Shown piece by piece: positions 7,680 through 16,370 of a stretch of 40,259 bases of DNA; the stretch's first letter is position 1; the number at the start of each line of letters is the position of its first letter. Both the position numbers and the translations under genes were made by a program. The notes under the pieces were generated by a model. The model saw only the letters and a program-made list of their open reading frames with translations, was not told where the DNA came from and made no database searches. This DNA comes from Pseudomonadota bacterium (lineage in GTDB: Bacteria > Pseudomonadota > Gammaproteobacteria > Burkholderiales > Burkholderiaceae_C): contig CAUJIM010000085.1 in the NCBI GenBank assembly GCA_963205335.1, positions 1 through 40,259 of the forward strand, read 5' to 3'.

Positions 7680-8614
7680 ACCGGCCCGCTTTCTTGTTTT
7701 CCCCCCGCCGGGGCAGGGCCGGGATGGCGGTCTGCCGCGCCGTCCTGCTGGCCCTGCTGCTGCTGGCCGCCGCGGCCGGCCACGCCTACGACATCGTGGA
7801 CGACACCGGCCGGGTCCAGCGCTTCGACGCCCCGCCCGCGCGCATCGTCAGCCTGCTGCCCTCGCTCACCGAGACCGTCTGCGCGCTGGGCGCCTGCGAC
7901 CGGCTGGTGGGGCGCGACCGCTATTCCAACTGGCCCGACGCGGTGCGGGGGCTCCCCGAGGTGGGCGGCGGGCTGGACCCGAGCATCGAGGCCGTGGTGG
8001 CCCTCAGGCCCGACGTGGTGCTGGCCGCCACCTCCTCGCGCGCCAGCGTGCGGCTGCGCGCGCTGGGGCTGAAGGTGCTGGCGCTGGAGCCGCACACGCG
8101 CGCCGGCCTCGGCCGCGTCACGCACGTGCTGGCCGAGCTGCTGCGGCTGCCGCGCGTCGATGCCGACGCGCTGCTGGCGCGCATCGACGCCGGCGTGGCC
8201 GCGGCCGCCGCTTCGCTGCCGCCGCGCGCGCGCGGGCAGAGCGTGTACTACGAGATCACGCCCACGCCGCACGCCGCCGGGCGCGGCAGCTTCATCGACG
8301 AGCTGATGCAGGCGCTGGGCATGGTCAACATCGTCCCGGCCGCGCTGGGGCCGTTCCCCAAGATCAACCCCGAGCTGGTGGTGCGCGCCGACCCCGACCT
8401 GATCATCGTCAGCCAGCAGGGCGCCGCCGAGCTGGCGCGCCGCCCCGGCTGGGCGCGGCTGCGCGCGCTGCGCCTGGGCCACGTGTGCGAGTTCAGCGCC
8501 GCGCAGCGCGACATCCTGGTGCGCCCCGGCCCGCGCATGCCCGAGGCCGCGCGCCTGATGGCCGACTGCGCGGCGCACCGCATTGCTCCAGAAAAAGAAG
8601 CTGGTGGCGCTTGA
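7676..8614 (+). CDS. btuF: Cobalamin ABC transporter substrate-binding protein BtuF
   Basis: This 312-residue periplasmic binding protein has an N-terminal signal peptide (hydrophobic core about 20-36, cleavage near GHA). The type III binding-protein fold shows the characteristic PARIVSLLPSLTETVCALGA and the helix-linked second lobe (FIDELMQALGMVN, NPELVVRADPDLIIVS). It receives B12 from BtuB and delivers it to BtuCD. The GTG start at 7676 overlaps the cobU stop; an internal ATG at 7724 would give a shorter signal peptide and is also possible. The last residues (EKEAGGA) are encoded by a dispersed A+T-richer element that also fills the gap to btuC. Confidence 0.9.
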   Translation: MNRPAFLFSPRRGRAGMAVCRAVLLALLLLAAAAGHAYDIVDDTGRVQRFDAPPARIVSLLPSLTETVCALGACDRLVGRDRYSNWPDAVRGLPEVGGGLDPSIEAVVALRPDVVLAATSSRASVRLRALGLKVLALEPHTRAGLGRVTHVLAELLRLPRVDADALLARIDAGVAAAAASLPPRARGQSVYYEITPTPHAAGRGSFIDELMQALGMVNIVPAALGPFPKINPELVVRADPDLIIVSQQGAAELARRPGWARLRALRLGHVCEFSAAQRDILVRPGPRMPEAARLMADCAAHRIAPEKEAGGA

Positions 8615-8648
8615 TGGCAAAGGGATGGAGGCCGATTTGATTCAGAAT
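8591..8648 (+). repeat. Dispersed A+T-richer element, copy B (btuF 3' end)
   Basis: GAAAAAGAAGCTGGTGGCGC at 8591, then TTGATGGC, GGAGGCCGATTTGATTCAGA. It provides the last codons of btuF and most of the btuF-btuC gap, leaving btuC without an obvious ribosome binding site. Confidence 0.6.
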
Positions 8649-8656
8649 TCTCGACC

Positions 8657-9732
8657 ATGAGCAGCTGCGCTGCCGCCCTCGATCCGCCGCACGCCGCCGG
8701 CGCGCGCGTGCTCTGGCTGTCCGTGCTGCTGCTGGCGCTGGCGCTGCTCGGCCTGGCCTGGGGCGCCGGCGTCGGCAGCACCGGCTTCGACAGCCTGCTG
8801 CGCGCGCGCCACGACCCCGCCGCCTGGCAGATCGTGTGGGACATCCGGCTGCCGCGCACGCTCGGCGCCTGGCTGGCCGGCGCGCTGCTGGGGCTGGCCG
8901 GCGCGGTGGCGCAGGGGCTGTTCCGCAACCCGCTGGCCGACCCGTTCCTGCTGGGCAGCGCCTCGGGCGCGGCGCTGGCGGTGGCCGTGGTGTTCGCCGT
9001 GCTGGGCGCGGGCGGCATGGTGGGCGGCGGCGCAGGCCGCGCCGCGCTGGCGCAGGCCGCGTCGTCCTGGCTGGCGTACCTGGGTTTCACCGGCGCGGCC
9101 TTCGTCGGCGCCCTGGGCGGCGTGCTGCTGGCGCTGGCGCTGGCGCGCGGCGTGCAGCAGACGCTGCGCCTGCTGCTGGCCGGCGTGGTGGTCGGCTACG
9201 TGCTGGGCGCCGTGCGCGACCTGGTGCAGCTGGCCCAGCCCGACGTGCTGGTGGCCATGCAGGGCTTCACCCTGGGCGTGACCGGCTTCGTCGGCTGGGG
9301 CGCCTGCGCCGTGATGGCGGCGGTGCTGGCACCGCTGGTGCTGGCCGCCTGGGCGATGGCGCGCGCGCTCGACGCCCTGAGCCTGGGCGAGGACACCGCG
9401 CACAGCCTGGGCCTGCCCCTGGGCCCGCTGCGCGCGCTGCTCATCGGCGTGCTGGCGCTGGCCACCGGCACGGCGGTGGCGCAGACCGGGCTGATCGGCT
9501 TCGTCGGCCTGGTGGCGCCGCACCTGGCGCGTTCGCTGGCGCGCTGCACGCACGGGCCGCTGCTGCTGCTGGCCACGCTGGTCGGCGGCCTGCTGCTGAT
9601 GGCGGCCGACGTCGCCGCGCGCCTGATCGTCGCGCCGCAGGAACTGCCGGTGGGCGTGCTCACCGCCGTGCTCGGCGGCCTGTACCTGCTGTGGCTGATG
9701 CACCGGCGCGCGCGCCTGGACGGGGGGGCGTG

Positions 9733-9733
<1 letters not shown>
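8657..9733 (+). CDS. btuC: Cobalamin ABC transporter permease BtuC
   Basis: This 358-residue FecCD-family permease is strongly hydrophobic with about ten predicted membrane helices. It carries family motifs in DIRLPRTLGAWLAGALLGLAG, the loop FRNPLADPFLLGSASGAALA, and the C-terminal GLIGFVGLVAPHLARSLA. As a dimer with BtuD it moves B12 across the inner membrane. The ATG at 8657 follows the btuF terminal repeat, and no good ribosome binding site is visible. The stop overlaps the btuD start (TGATG). Confidence 0.93.
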
Positions 9734-10519
<786 letters not shown>

Positions 10520-10530
<11 letters not shown>

Positions 10531-11101
10531 AACCCCGCCCGTCGAGAAGCCCCACGGGCGCCCGGAGGGCGCGCGCCGCGGCCTCGTCATCGTGCACACC
10601 GGCGACGGCAAGGGCAAGAGCACGGCCGCGTTCGGCCTGGCGCTGCGCGCCTTCGGCCGCCGGCACGTGCACGGCCGGCAGGTCGAAATCTTCCAGTTCA
10701 TGAAGGTGCCGAGCGCGCGCTTCGGCGAGCACCGCGCCTTCGAGCAGCTCGGCCTGCCGATCCACGGGCTGGGCGACGGCTTCTCGTGGAAGAGCAGGGA
10801 CCTGGAGCATTCGGCGCAGCTGGCGCGCGAGGGCTGGGCCCGGGCGCGCGCCGCCATCCTGGACGGCGCGCACTTCCTCGTCGTGCTCGACGAGATCACC
10901 TACCCGCTGGTCTACGGCTGGCTGCCGCTGCAGGAGGTGCTGCAAACGCTGCGCGAGCGCCCGAAGGACGTGCACGTGTGCCTCACGGGCCGGCGCTGCC
11001 CGTCCGAGCTGATCGAGCTGGCCGACACGGTGACCGAGATGCGGCTCGTCAAGCACGCCTTCAAGGCGGGCGTGCCGGCGCAGCGCGGCATCGAGGACTG
11101 A
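10520..11101 (+). CDS. cobO: Cob(I)yrinic acid a,c-diamide / cob(I)alamin adenosyltransferase
   Basis: This 193-residue CobA/CobO-family enzyme has the P-loop [10 protein letters not shown] at about residues 27-36, the [15 protein letters not shown] region, and [15 protein letters not shown]. It ends with the family's [20 protein letters not shown] stretch. It transfers the 5'-deoxyadenosyl group of ATP to Co(I) corrinoids, giving the adenosylated form needed by CobU and by coenzyme-B12 enzymes. The start overlaps the end of btuD. A 34-nt gap separates it from ogt, the largest gap so far in this operon. Confidence 0.94.
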
Positions 11102-11135
11102 GTACGATGGCCTGTCTGTCTGGAGCTGCGCTGCC

Positions 11136-11672
11136 ATGTCCCTGATCTCCCACACCTACCCCACGCCCCTGGGCGAGATGCGGGCCCTGCTGTCCGAACG
11201 CGGCCTGTGCCTGCTGGAGTTCAGCGTGGACACCCGGCGGCTGGACCGCGAGCTGGCCCAGGTCGAGGCGGCGCGGGGCGGCCCGGCGCGCCCGGGCGCG
11301 AGCGCGCTGACCGCGCGGCTGGGTGCGCAGCTGGACGAATACTTCGCCGGCCGGCGGCGCGACTTCGACCTGCCGCTGGACCTGGTGGGCACGCCGTTCC
11401 AGGTGGCGGTCTGGCACGCGCTGCTGGCCATCCCCTACGGCCAGACGCGCAGCTACGCCGAGCAGGCGCGTCGCGTCGGCCGGCCCACCGCCACGCGCGC
11501 GGTGGCGGCGGCCAACGGGCAGAACAAGATCAGCATCGTCGTGCCCTGCCACCGCGTGATCGGCAGCGACGGCACGCTCACCGGCTACGGCGGCGGGCTG
11601 CCGCGCAAGCAGTGGCTGCTGGCGCTGGAGGCGGGTGACGGGCCGCCGCGCGATCTTTTTTCCCAGGAATGA
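11136..11672 (+). CDS. ogt: Methylated-DNA--protein-cysteine methyltransferase (Ogt/MGMT)
   Basis: This 178-residue suicide repair protein takes alkyl groups from O6-alkylguanine (and O4-alkylthymine) onto a cysteine. The active-site PCHRV motif places the acceptor at Cys138. The DNA-binding helix segment (TPFQVAVWHALLAIPYGQTRSY) and the arginine-finger region precede it. No Ada-type N-terminal regulatory domain is present, so it is the constitutive Ogt type. The stop overlaps the cbiB start (ATGA at 11669-11672), coupling a DNA-repair gene to cobalamin synthesis. No functional link between the two is obvious from sequence. Confidence 0.93.
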   Translation: MSLISHTYPTPLGEMRALLSERGLCLLEFSVDTRRLDRELAQVEAARGGPARPGASALTARLGAQLDEYFAGRRRDFDLPLDLVGTPFQVAVWHALLAIPYGQTRSYAEQARRVGRPTATRAVAAANGQNKISIVVPCHRVIGSDGTLTGYGGGLPRKQWLLALEAGDGPPRDLFSQE

Positions 11673-12649
11673 CCTGGCTGCCCTCCGATGCGCCGGGCGC
11701 CGGCTGGAGCCTGGTCGCCTGCGCGCCCGCGCTGGCGCTGGCCATCGACCGCCTGCTCGGCGAGCCGCCCGCGCGCTGGCACCCGGTGGTGTGGATGGGG
11801 CGCTGGCTGGCCTGGTCTGGCGCGCGCGTGGCGCCCGAGGTGGACGGGTCGCGCGTGCGCTCCGACACACGCCTCTTCTGGCTCGGCGCGCTCGCCTGGT
11901 GCGCGGGCGCCGCCGCCGTGGTGCTGCTGGCCTGGCTGGCGCAGGCGTGGCTGCTGGCGCTGCCGCCCTGGCTGGCGCTGGCGGCGCTGGCGCTGCTGCT
12001 CAAGCCGCTCTTGGCCTGGGCCCTGCTGCACGACGAGGTGCTGGCGGTGGAGCGCGCGCTGGCCGAATCGCTGCCCGCCGGCCGCGCACGGCTGGCGCGG
12101 CTGGTCAGCCGCGACGTGGCCGGCCTCTCGCCGCGCGAGGTGCGCGAGAGCGCCATCGAGTCGCTGGCGGAGAACCTGAACGACTCGCTGGTGGCGCCGC
12201 TGTTCTGGTTCGTGCTGCTGGGCCTGCCCGGTGCGGCGCTGTTCCGCCTGGCCAACACCGCCGATGCGATGTGGGGCTACCGCGGCGTGCGCGGCGGGCG
12301 CGACTGGACCTGGGCCGGCAAGTGGGCCGCGCGCGCCGACGACGCGCTCGCCTGGCTGCCCGCGCGGCTGACGGCGCTGCTCATCGGCGCGCTGGGCGCG
12401 CTGCGCGGCTGGCGCCGCCTGCCGCCCGAGGCGCGCCGCACTCCTTCGCCCAACGGCGGCTGGCCGATGGCCGCCATGGCGCTGGCGCTGGACGTGCGGC
12501 TGGGCAAGCCGGGGGTGTATGCGCTGCACCCGGCGGGCCGCGCGCCCGGGCCCCTGGATACCCTGCGCGCCTGCGCCATCGGCTCGCGCACCGCGCTGGC
12601 GGCCACGCTGCTGGCCTGCGCGGCACTGCTGGGGCCGGCAATTATTTGA
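11669..12649 (+). CDS. cbiB: Adenosylcobinamide-phosphate synthase CbiB
   Basis: This 326-residue inner-membrane protein has several hydrophobic helices and the family motifs DRLLGEPPARWHPVVWMG near the N-terminus, the loop VSRDVAGLSPREVRESAIES, ENLNDSLVAPLFW, and NTADAMWGY. It joins the aminopropanol (phosphate) arm, made from the product of CobD, to adenosylcobyric acid. In Pseudomonas denitrificans nomenclature this gene is called cobD. It starts inside the ogt stop codon. Its 3' end runs into a dispersed A+T-richer element, which supplies the last codons. Confidence 0.93.
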   Translation: MTWLPSDAPGAGWSLVACAPALALAIDRLLGEPPARWHPVVWMGRWLAWSGARVAPEVDGSRVRSDTRLFWLGALAWCAGAAAVVLLAWLAQAWLLALPPWLALAALALLLKPLLAWALLHDEVLAVERALAESLPAGRARLARLVSRDVAGLSPREVRESAIESLAENLNDSLVAPLFWFVLLGLPGAALFRLANTADAMWGYRGVRGGRDWTWAGKWAARADDALAWLPARLTALLIGALGALRGWRRLPPEARRTPSPNGGWPMAAMALALDVRLGKPGVYALHPAGRAPGPLDTLRACAIGSRTALAATLLACAALLGPAII

Positions 12650-12703
12650 ATGAAAAAGGGCTGTAGCGCCCTCCCACCCTGCGCAAGCAGCTCTCTTTTT
12701 TGT
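12641..12703 (-). repeat. Dispersed A+T-richer element, copy C (cbiB-cobD junction)
   Basis: Read on the minus strand: AAAAAAGAGAGCTGCTTGCG, then GGCGCTACAGCCC and TTTTTCATTCAAAT. It spans the end of cbiB and the gap before cobD, whose ATG at 12705 lies right at its edge. Confidence 0.55.
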
Positions 12704-12704
12704 A

Positions 12705-13759
12705 ATGTTGCCATCGATCTACCCGACCCACGGCGGCCCCGATGCGCTGGGCGTGCCGGCGCACGACTTCTCCACCAGCGCCAACGCCTGCGGCCCCTGC
12801 CCGCAGGCGCTCGCGGCGCTGCGCCGGGCCGACCGCGGCCGCTACCCCGACCCGGCCTACACCGCGCTGCGCGGGCGGCTGGCCGCGTTCCACGGCGTGA
12901 CGGCGCAGCGCATCGTGCTGGCGGCCAGCGCCAGCGAGTTCATCCACCGCATCACCGCCTTCGCCGCGCGCGGCGGGTTGCGCCACGCGGTGCTGCCCGC
13001 GCACGGCTATGGCGACTATGCGCGCGCCGCCGGCGTCTGGGGGCTGGAGCCCGCGGCGGCGGGGCCGCCCGCGCTGCACTGGGCCTGCGAGCCCGCCAGC
13101 CCGCTGGGCACGGCGGACGAGGCGCTGGCGCGCTGGGCGCGGCAACCCGTGCGGCCGGGCGACGTGCGCGTCGTCGACCGCGCCTACGCGCCGCTGCGGC
13201 TGGAAGGTGCCGCCGCCGCGCCGCCTCTGGACGCGTGGCAGCTCTGGACGCCCAACAAGGCCCTGGGCCTGACCGGCGTGCGCGCGGCCTACGCCATCGC
13301 GCCGTCCGGGGCGCAGGCCGCCGCCGTGCAGGCGCTGGCGCCGTCCTGGCCTGTGGGGGCGGACGGCGTGGCGCTGCTCCAGGCCTGGGTGGAGCCGGAC
13401 GCGCAGGCCTGGCTGGCCGCGTCGCTGGCCACGCTGCGCGGCTGGAAGGCCCGGCAGGCGGCGCTGTGCGCGGCGCTCGGCTGGACCGTGCTGCCCGGCA
13501 GCCTGGCCAACTACTTCACGGCCCGCCTGCCGCTGGCCGACGTGCCGGCGGCCTTGCGGGCGCTGCGCGCGCACGGCGTCAAGCTGCGCGACTGCGCCTC
13601 GTTCGGGCTGCCGGGCCACGTGCGCCTGGGCGTGCTCTGGCGCCGGCGTCGCAGCAGGCGCTGCGCGATGCCTGGGAGGCGGGAGCGCCGGTGCCCACCG
13701 CGCCCGCGCCCGTCTTGGCGCGGCGTTCGGCCGGGGGCGCATCCCGCAGGGGACAATGA
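12705..13759 (+). pseudogene. cobD: Threonine-phosphate decarboxylase CobD, apparently frameshifted near the 3' end
   Basis: This PLP-dependent fold-type I enzyme makes (R)-1-amino-2-propanol phosphate for CbiB. The N-terminal frame is good from MLPSIYPTHGGP, with the Schiff-base lysine in WTPNKALGLTGVRAAY, and reads to GLPGHVRLGV. It then reaches CTCT at 13635-13638. The expected continuation (LAPASQQALRDAWEAG) is in another frame. Removing one CT gives RLGVLAPASQQ and a stop at 13757-13759 that overlaps the cobQ ATG, exactly like other junctions in this operon. As it stands, translation leaves the proper frame for the last 40 or so residues and runs open to 17654. This is either a true slippage mutation or a sequence error. 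Confidence 0.85.
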
Positions 13760-15294
13760 GAAGCTTTCCCGCCCAGCGCGCCATGACCGCCACCCCTTCT
13801 TCCGCCACCCGCCCCGCCCGCTGCGTCATGGTGCTCGGCACCAGCAGCGGCGCGGGCAAGAGCTGGCTGGCCACCGCGCTGTGCCGCCACTACGCCAGCC
13901 GGGGCCTGAAGGTGGCGCCGTTCAAGGCGCAGAACATGAGCAACAACGCGCGCGTGGTGGCGGGCGCCGATGGCGCGGCGGGCGAGATCGGCTCGGCCCA
14001 GTACTTCCAGGCGCTGGCCGCGCGCGCCGCGCCCGACGTGCGCATGAACCCGCTGCTGCTCAAGCCCGAGGCCGACACGCGCAGCCAGGTGGTGCTGCTG
14101 GGGCAGGTCAGCCGCGAGCTGTCGGCAATGCCCTGGCGCGGCCGCAGCGAGCGCGTGTGGCCGCGGATCGCCGCCGCGCTCGACGCCCTGCGCGCCGAGA
14201 ACGACGTGGTGGTGATCGAGGGCGCGGGCTCGCCCGCCGAGATCAACCTGATGGACAGCGACGTGGTCAACCTGCGCGTGGCGCGCCATGCCGACGCGCG
14301 CTGCCTGCTGGTGGCCGACATCGACCGCGGCGGCGCCTTCGCCCACCTGTACGGCACCTGGGCGCTGCTGCCCGAGGCGGACCGCGGGCGCATCCATGGC
14401 TTCGTGCTCAACAAGTTCCGCGGCGACGCGGCGCTGCTCGCGCCCGGGCCGCAGCGCCTGCAGGCACTCACCGGCGTGCCGACGGCGGCCGTGGTGCCGA
14501 TGCGCTTCGGCCACGGGCTGCCGGAGGAGGACGGGGTGTTCGACGACCGCGCCGTGCTCCCACCCTCCCCCAGCGGGGGAGGGAGCAGGCCCGTCCGCAT
14601 CGCCGTCGTGGCCTACCCGCGCATCAGCAACCTGGACGAGTTCCAGCCGCTCAGGAACGTGCCCGGGGTGCACCTGGGCTGGGCGCGCAGCCCCGCCGCG
14701 CTGGACGGCGCCGACTGGATCGTCCTGCCCGGCAGCAAGGCCACGGCGGCGGACCTGGCCTGGCTGCGCGCGCAGCGGCTGGACGCGGCCATCGCGCAGC
14801 ATGCCGCGCGCGGCGGCCGCGTGCTGGGCATCTGCGGCGGCCTGCAGATGCTGGGCGAGGCGCTGATCGACGTGCACGGCATCGAACCCGAGGGCAACGG
14901 CCCCGGCCTGGGCCTGCTGCCGCTGGTGACGAGCTTCGAGCCGCGCAAGACCGTGCGCCGCTGCAGCCGGCGCTTCGGCGAGGTGGCCGGCGCGTGGGCC
15001 GCGCTCTCGGGCGTGGCGCTGGGCGGCTACGAGATCCACGGCGGGCGCACCGTGCAGCACCCCGCGATGGCTGCCAGGGGCGACGTGGCGCGCGAGCCGA
15101 TCGCCGGCCTGGCGTGGCAGAACCCGGCGGGCAACGTGCTGGGCCTGTACCTGCACGGGTTGTTCGAGGACGCGGCCGTGCTGCGCGCGCTCTTCGGCGC
15201 CGCGGCGCCGTCGCTCGACGCGGTGTTCGACGGCCTGGCGGCGGAGGTGGAGCGCACCTTCGCGCCCGGCGTGCTCGCGGCCCTGGCCGCCTGA
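13756..15294 (+). CDS. cobQ: Cobyric acid synthase
   Basis: This 512-residue enzyme performs the glutamine-dependent amidations of adenosylcobyrinate a,c-diamide at the b, d, e and g side chains. The N-terminal dethiobiotin-synthetase-like ATP domain shows VLGTSSGAGKSW and the invariant APFKAQNMSNNARV. The C-terminal class I glutaminase domain shows GICGGLQMLG (nucleophile Cys) and GGYEIHGGRT. Between the domains (about residues 268-277) a GC-rich palindrome encodes PPSPSGGGS, an apparent in-frame repeat insertion. The ATG at 13756 overlaps the restored cobD stop; an internal ATG at 13783 is also plausible. Confidence 0.94.
   Translation: MRSFPAQRAMTATPSSATRPARCVMVLGTSSGAGKSWLATALCRHYASRGLKVAPFKAQNMSNNARVVAGADGAAGEIGSAQYFQALAARAAPDVRMNPLLLKPEADTRSQVVLLGQVSRELSAMPWRGRSERVWPRIAAALDALRAENDVVVIEGAGSPAEINLMDSDVVNLRVARHADARCLLVADIDRGGAFAHLYGTWALLPEADRGRIHGFVLNKFRGDAALLAPGPQRLQALTGVPTAAVVPMRFGHGLPEEDGVFDDRAVLPPSPSGGGSRPVRIAVVAYPRISNLDEFQPLRNVPGVHLGWARSPAALDGADWIVLPGSKATAADLAWLRAQRLDAAIAQHAARGGRVLGICGGLQMLGEALIDVHGIEPEGNGPGLGLLPLVTSFEPRKTVRRCSRRFGEVAGAWAALSGVALGGYEIHGGRTVQHPAMAARGDVAREPIAGLAWQNPAGNVLGLYLHGLFEDAAVLRALFGAAAPSLDAVFDGLAAEVERTFAPGVLAALAA
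14557..14588. repeat. REP-like palindrome inside cobQ
   Basis: CCCTCCCCC (14563-14571), loop AGC, GGGGGAGGG (14575-14583): a perfect 9-bp hairpin flanked by CTCCCA and AGCAG. It is read as PPSPSGGG in cobQ, at the linker between the synthetase and glutaminase domains. Confidence 0.6.
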
Positions 15295-16362
15295 ATGCAG
15301 ATGGCGATGGAGAGACAGCAAGCGATGGGCTTTTCCGTTCCCCCGGTTCCCGCGCTGCACGACGCCGCCCTGCGCGCCGCGCTGCAGCACAAGATCGCCC
15401 GCAAGACCGTGCCGCACGGCGCGCTCGGGCGGCTCGCCGGCCTCGCGCTGCGCCTGGGCGAGATCCTCGGCACGGCCGAGCCGCGCCTGCGCCAGCCGCA
15501 GCTCGTGGTCTTCGCCGCCGACCACGGCATCGCCGCGCGCGGCGTCTCGGCCTACCCGTGCGTCGTGACCTGGCTGTTGGTGGGCACCTTCCTCGCGGGC
15601 GGCGCGGCGGTGAGCGTGCTGGCGCGCCCGCACGGCGTGGCGCAGACCGTGGTCGACTGCGGCGTGCGGCACGACTTCGCGCCCGCGCCCGGCCTGCTGG
15701 AGCGCAAGATCGCGCCCGGCACGCAGGACAGCAGCCGGGGGCCGGCGATGGCGCCGGCGCAGTGCGATCGGGCGCTGGCCCACGGCGCCGCGCTCGTCCG
15801 GGCCCTGCCGGGCAACGCGCTGCTGCTGGGCGAGATGGGCATAGGCAACACCAGCGCGGCGTCGCTGCTGGTGGCGCGGCTCGGCGGCCTGGAGCTGGCC
15901 GACGTCACCGGCGCGGGCACGGGGCTCGACGGCGCGGGCGTGCAGCGCAAGTTGGCGGTGCTGCGCGAGGCGCTGGCGGCCAACGCGCGGGCGCTGGCGC
16001 CGGTGCAGGCGCTGGCGGCGCTCGGCGGCTTCGAGATCGCCACCATGGTGGGCGCCGTCCTGCAGGCCGCGGCCGAGCGGCGCGTGGTCGTGGTCGATGG
16101 CTTCATCGCCGGCAGCGCGGTGCTCGTCGCCTCGAAGATGGCGCCCGCGGTGCTCGAGCGCTGCGTCTTCGCCCACCGCTCCGACGAGCGCGGCCACGCG
16201 CGGCTGCTCGCGCTGCTGGGCGCCGAGCCCCTGCTCGACCTGGGCCTGCGCGTGGGCGAGGGCAGCGGCGCGCTGCTCGCCTGGCCGCTGCTCGAATCGG
16301 CCTGCCGCATCCTCGGCGAGATGGCGAGCTTCGAGTCGGCGGGGGTGTCGGACAAGGCCTGA
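15295..16362 (+). CDS. cobT: Nicotinate-nucleotide--dimethylbenzimidazole phosphoribosyltransferase
   Basis: This 355-residue enzyme makes alpha-ribazole 5'-phosphate from nicotinate mononucleotide and the lower ligand base. Motifs include FAADHGIAARGVSAYP, the FLAGGAAVSVLAR segment, VVDCGVRHDF, GEMGIGNTSAASLL, and the C-terminal LGLRVGEGSGALLAWPLLESA, which holds the catalytic-region glutamate. The usual VTWQMV-type segment reads VTWLLVGTF here, a mild divergence. The ATG at 15295 directly follows the cobQ stop. In-frame ATGs at 15301, 15307 and 15325 are alternatives. Confidence 0.94.
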   Translation: MQMAMERQQAMGFSVPPVPALHDAALRAALQHKIARKTVPHGALGRLAGLALRLGEILGTAEPRLRQPQLVVFAADHGIAARGVSAYPCVVTWLLVGTFLAGGAAVSVLARPHGVAQTVVDCGVRHDFAPAPGLLERKIAPGTQDSSRGPAMAPAQCDRALAHGAALVRALPGNALLLGEMGIGNTSAASLLVARLGGLELADVTGAGTGLDGAGVQRKLAVLREALAANARALAPVQALAALGGFEIATMVGAVLQAAAERRVVVVDGFIAGSAVLVASKMAPAVLERCVFAHRSDERGHARLLALLGAEPLLDLGLRVGEGSGALLAWPLLESACRILGEMASFESAGVSDKA

Positions 16363-16370
16363 GAATCCGG

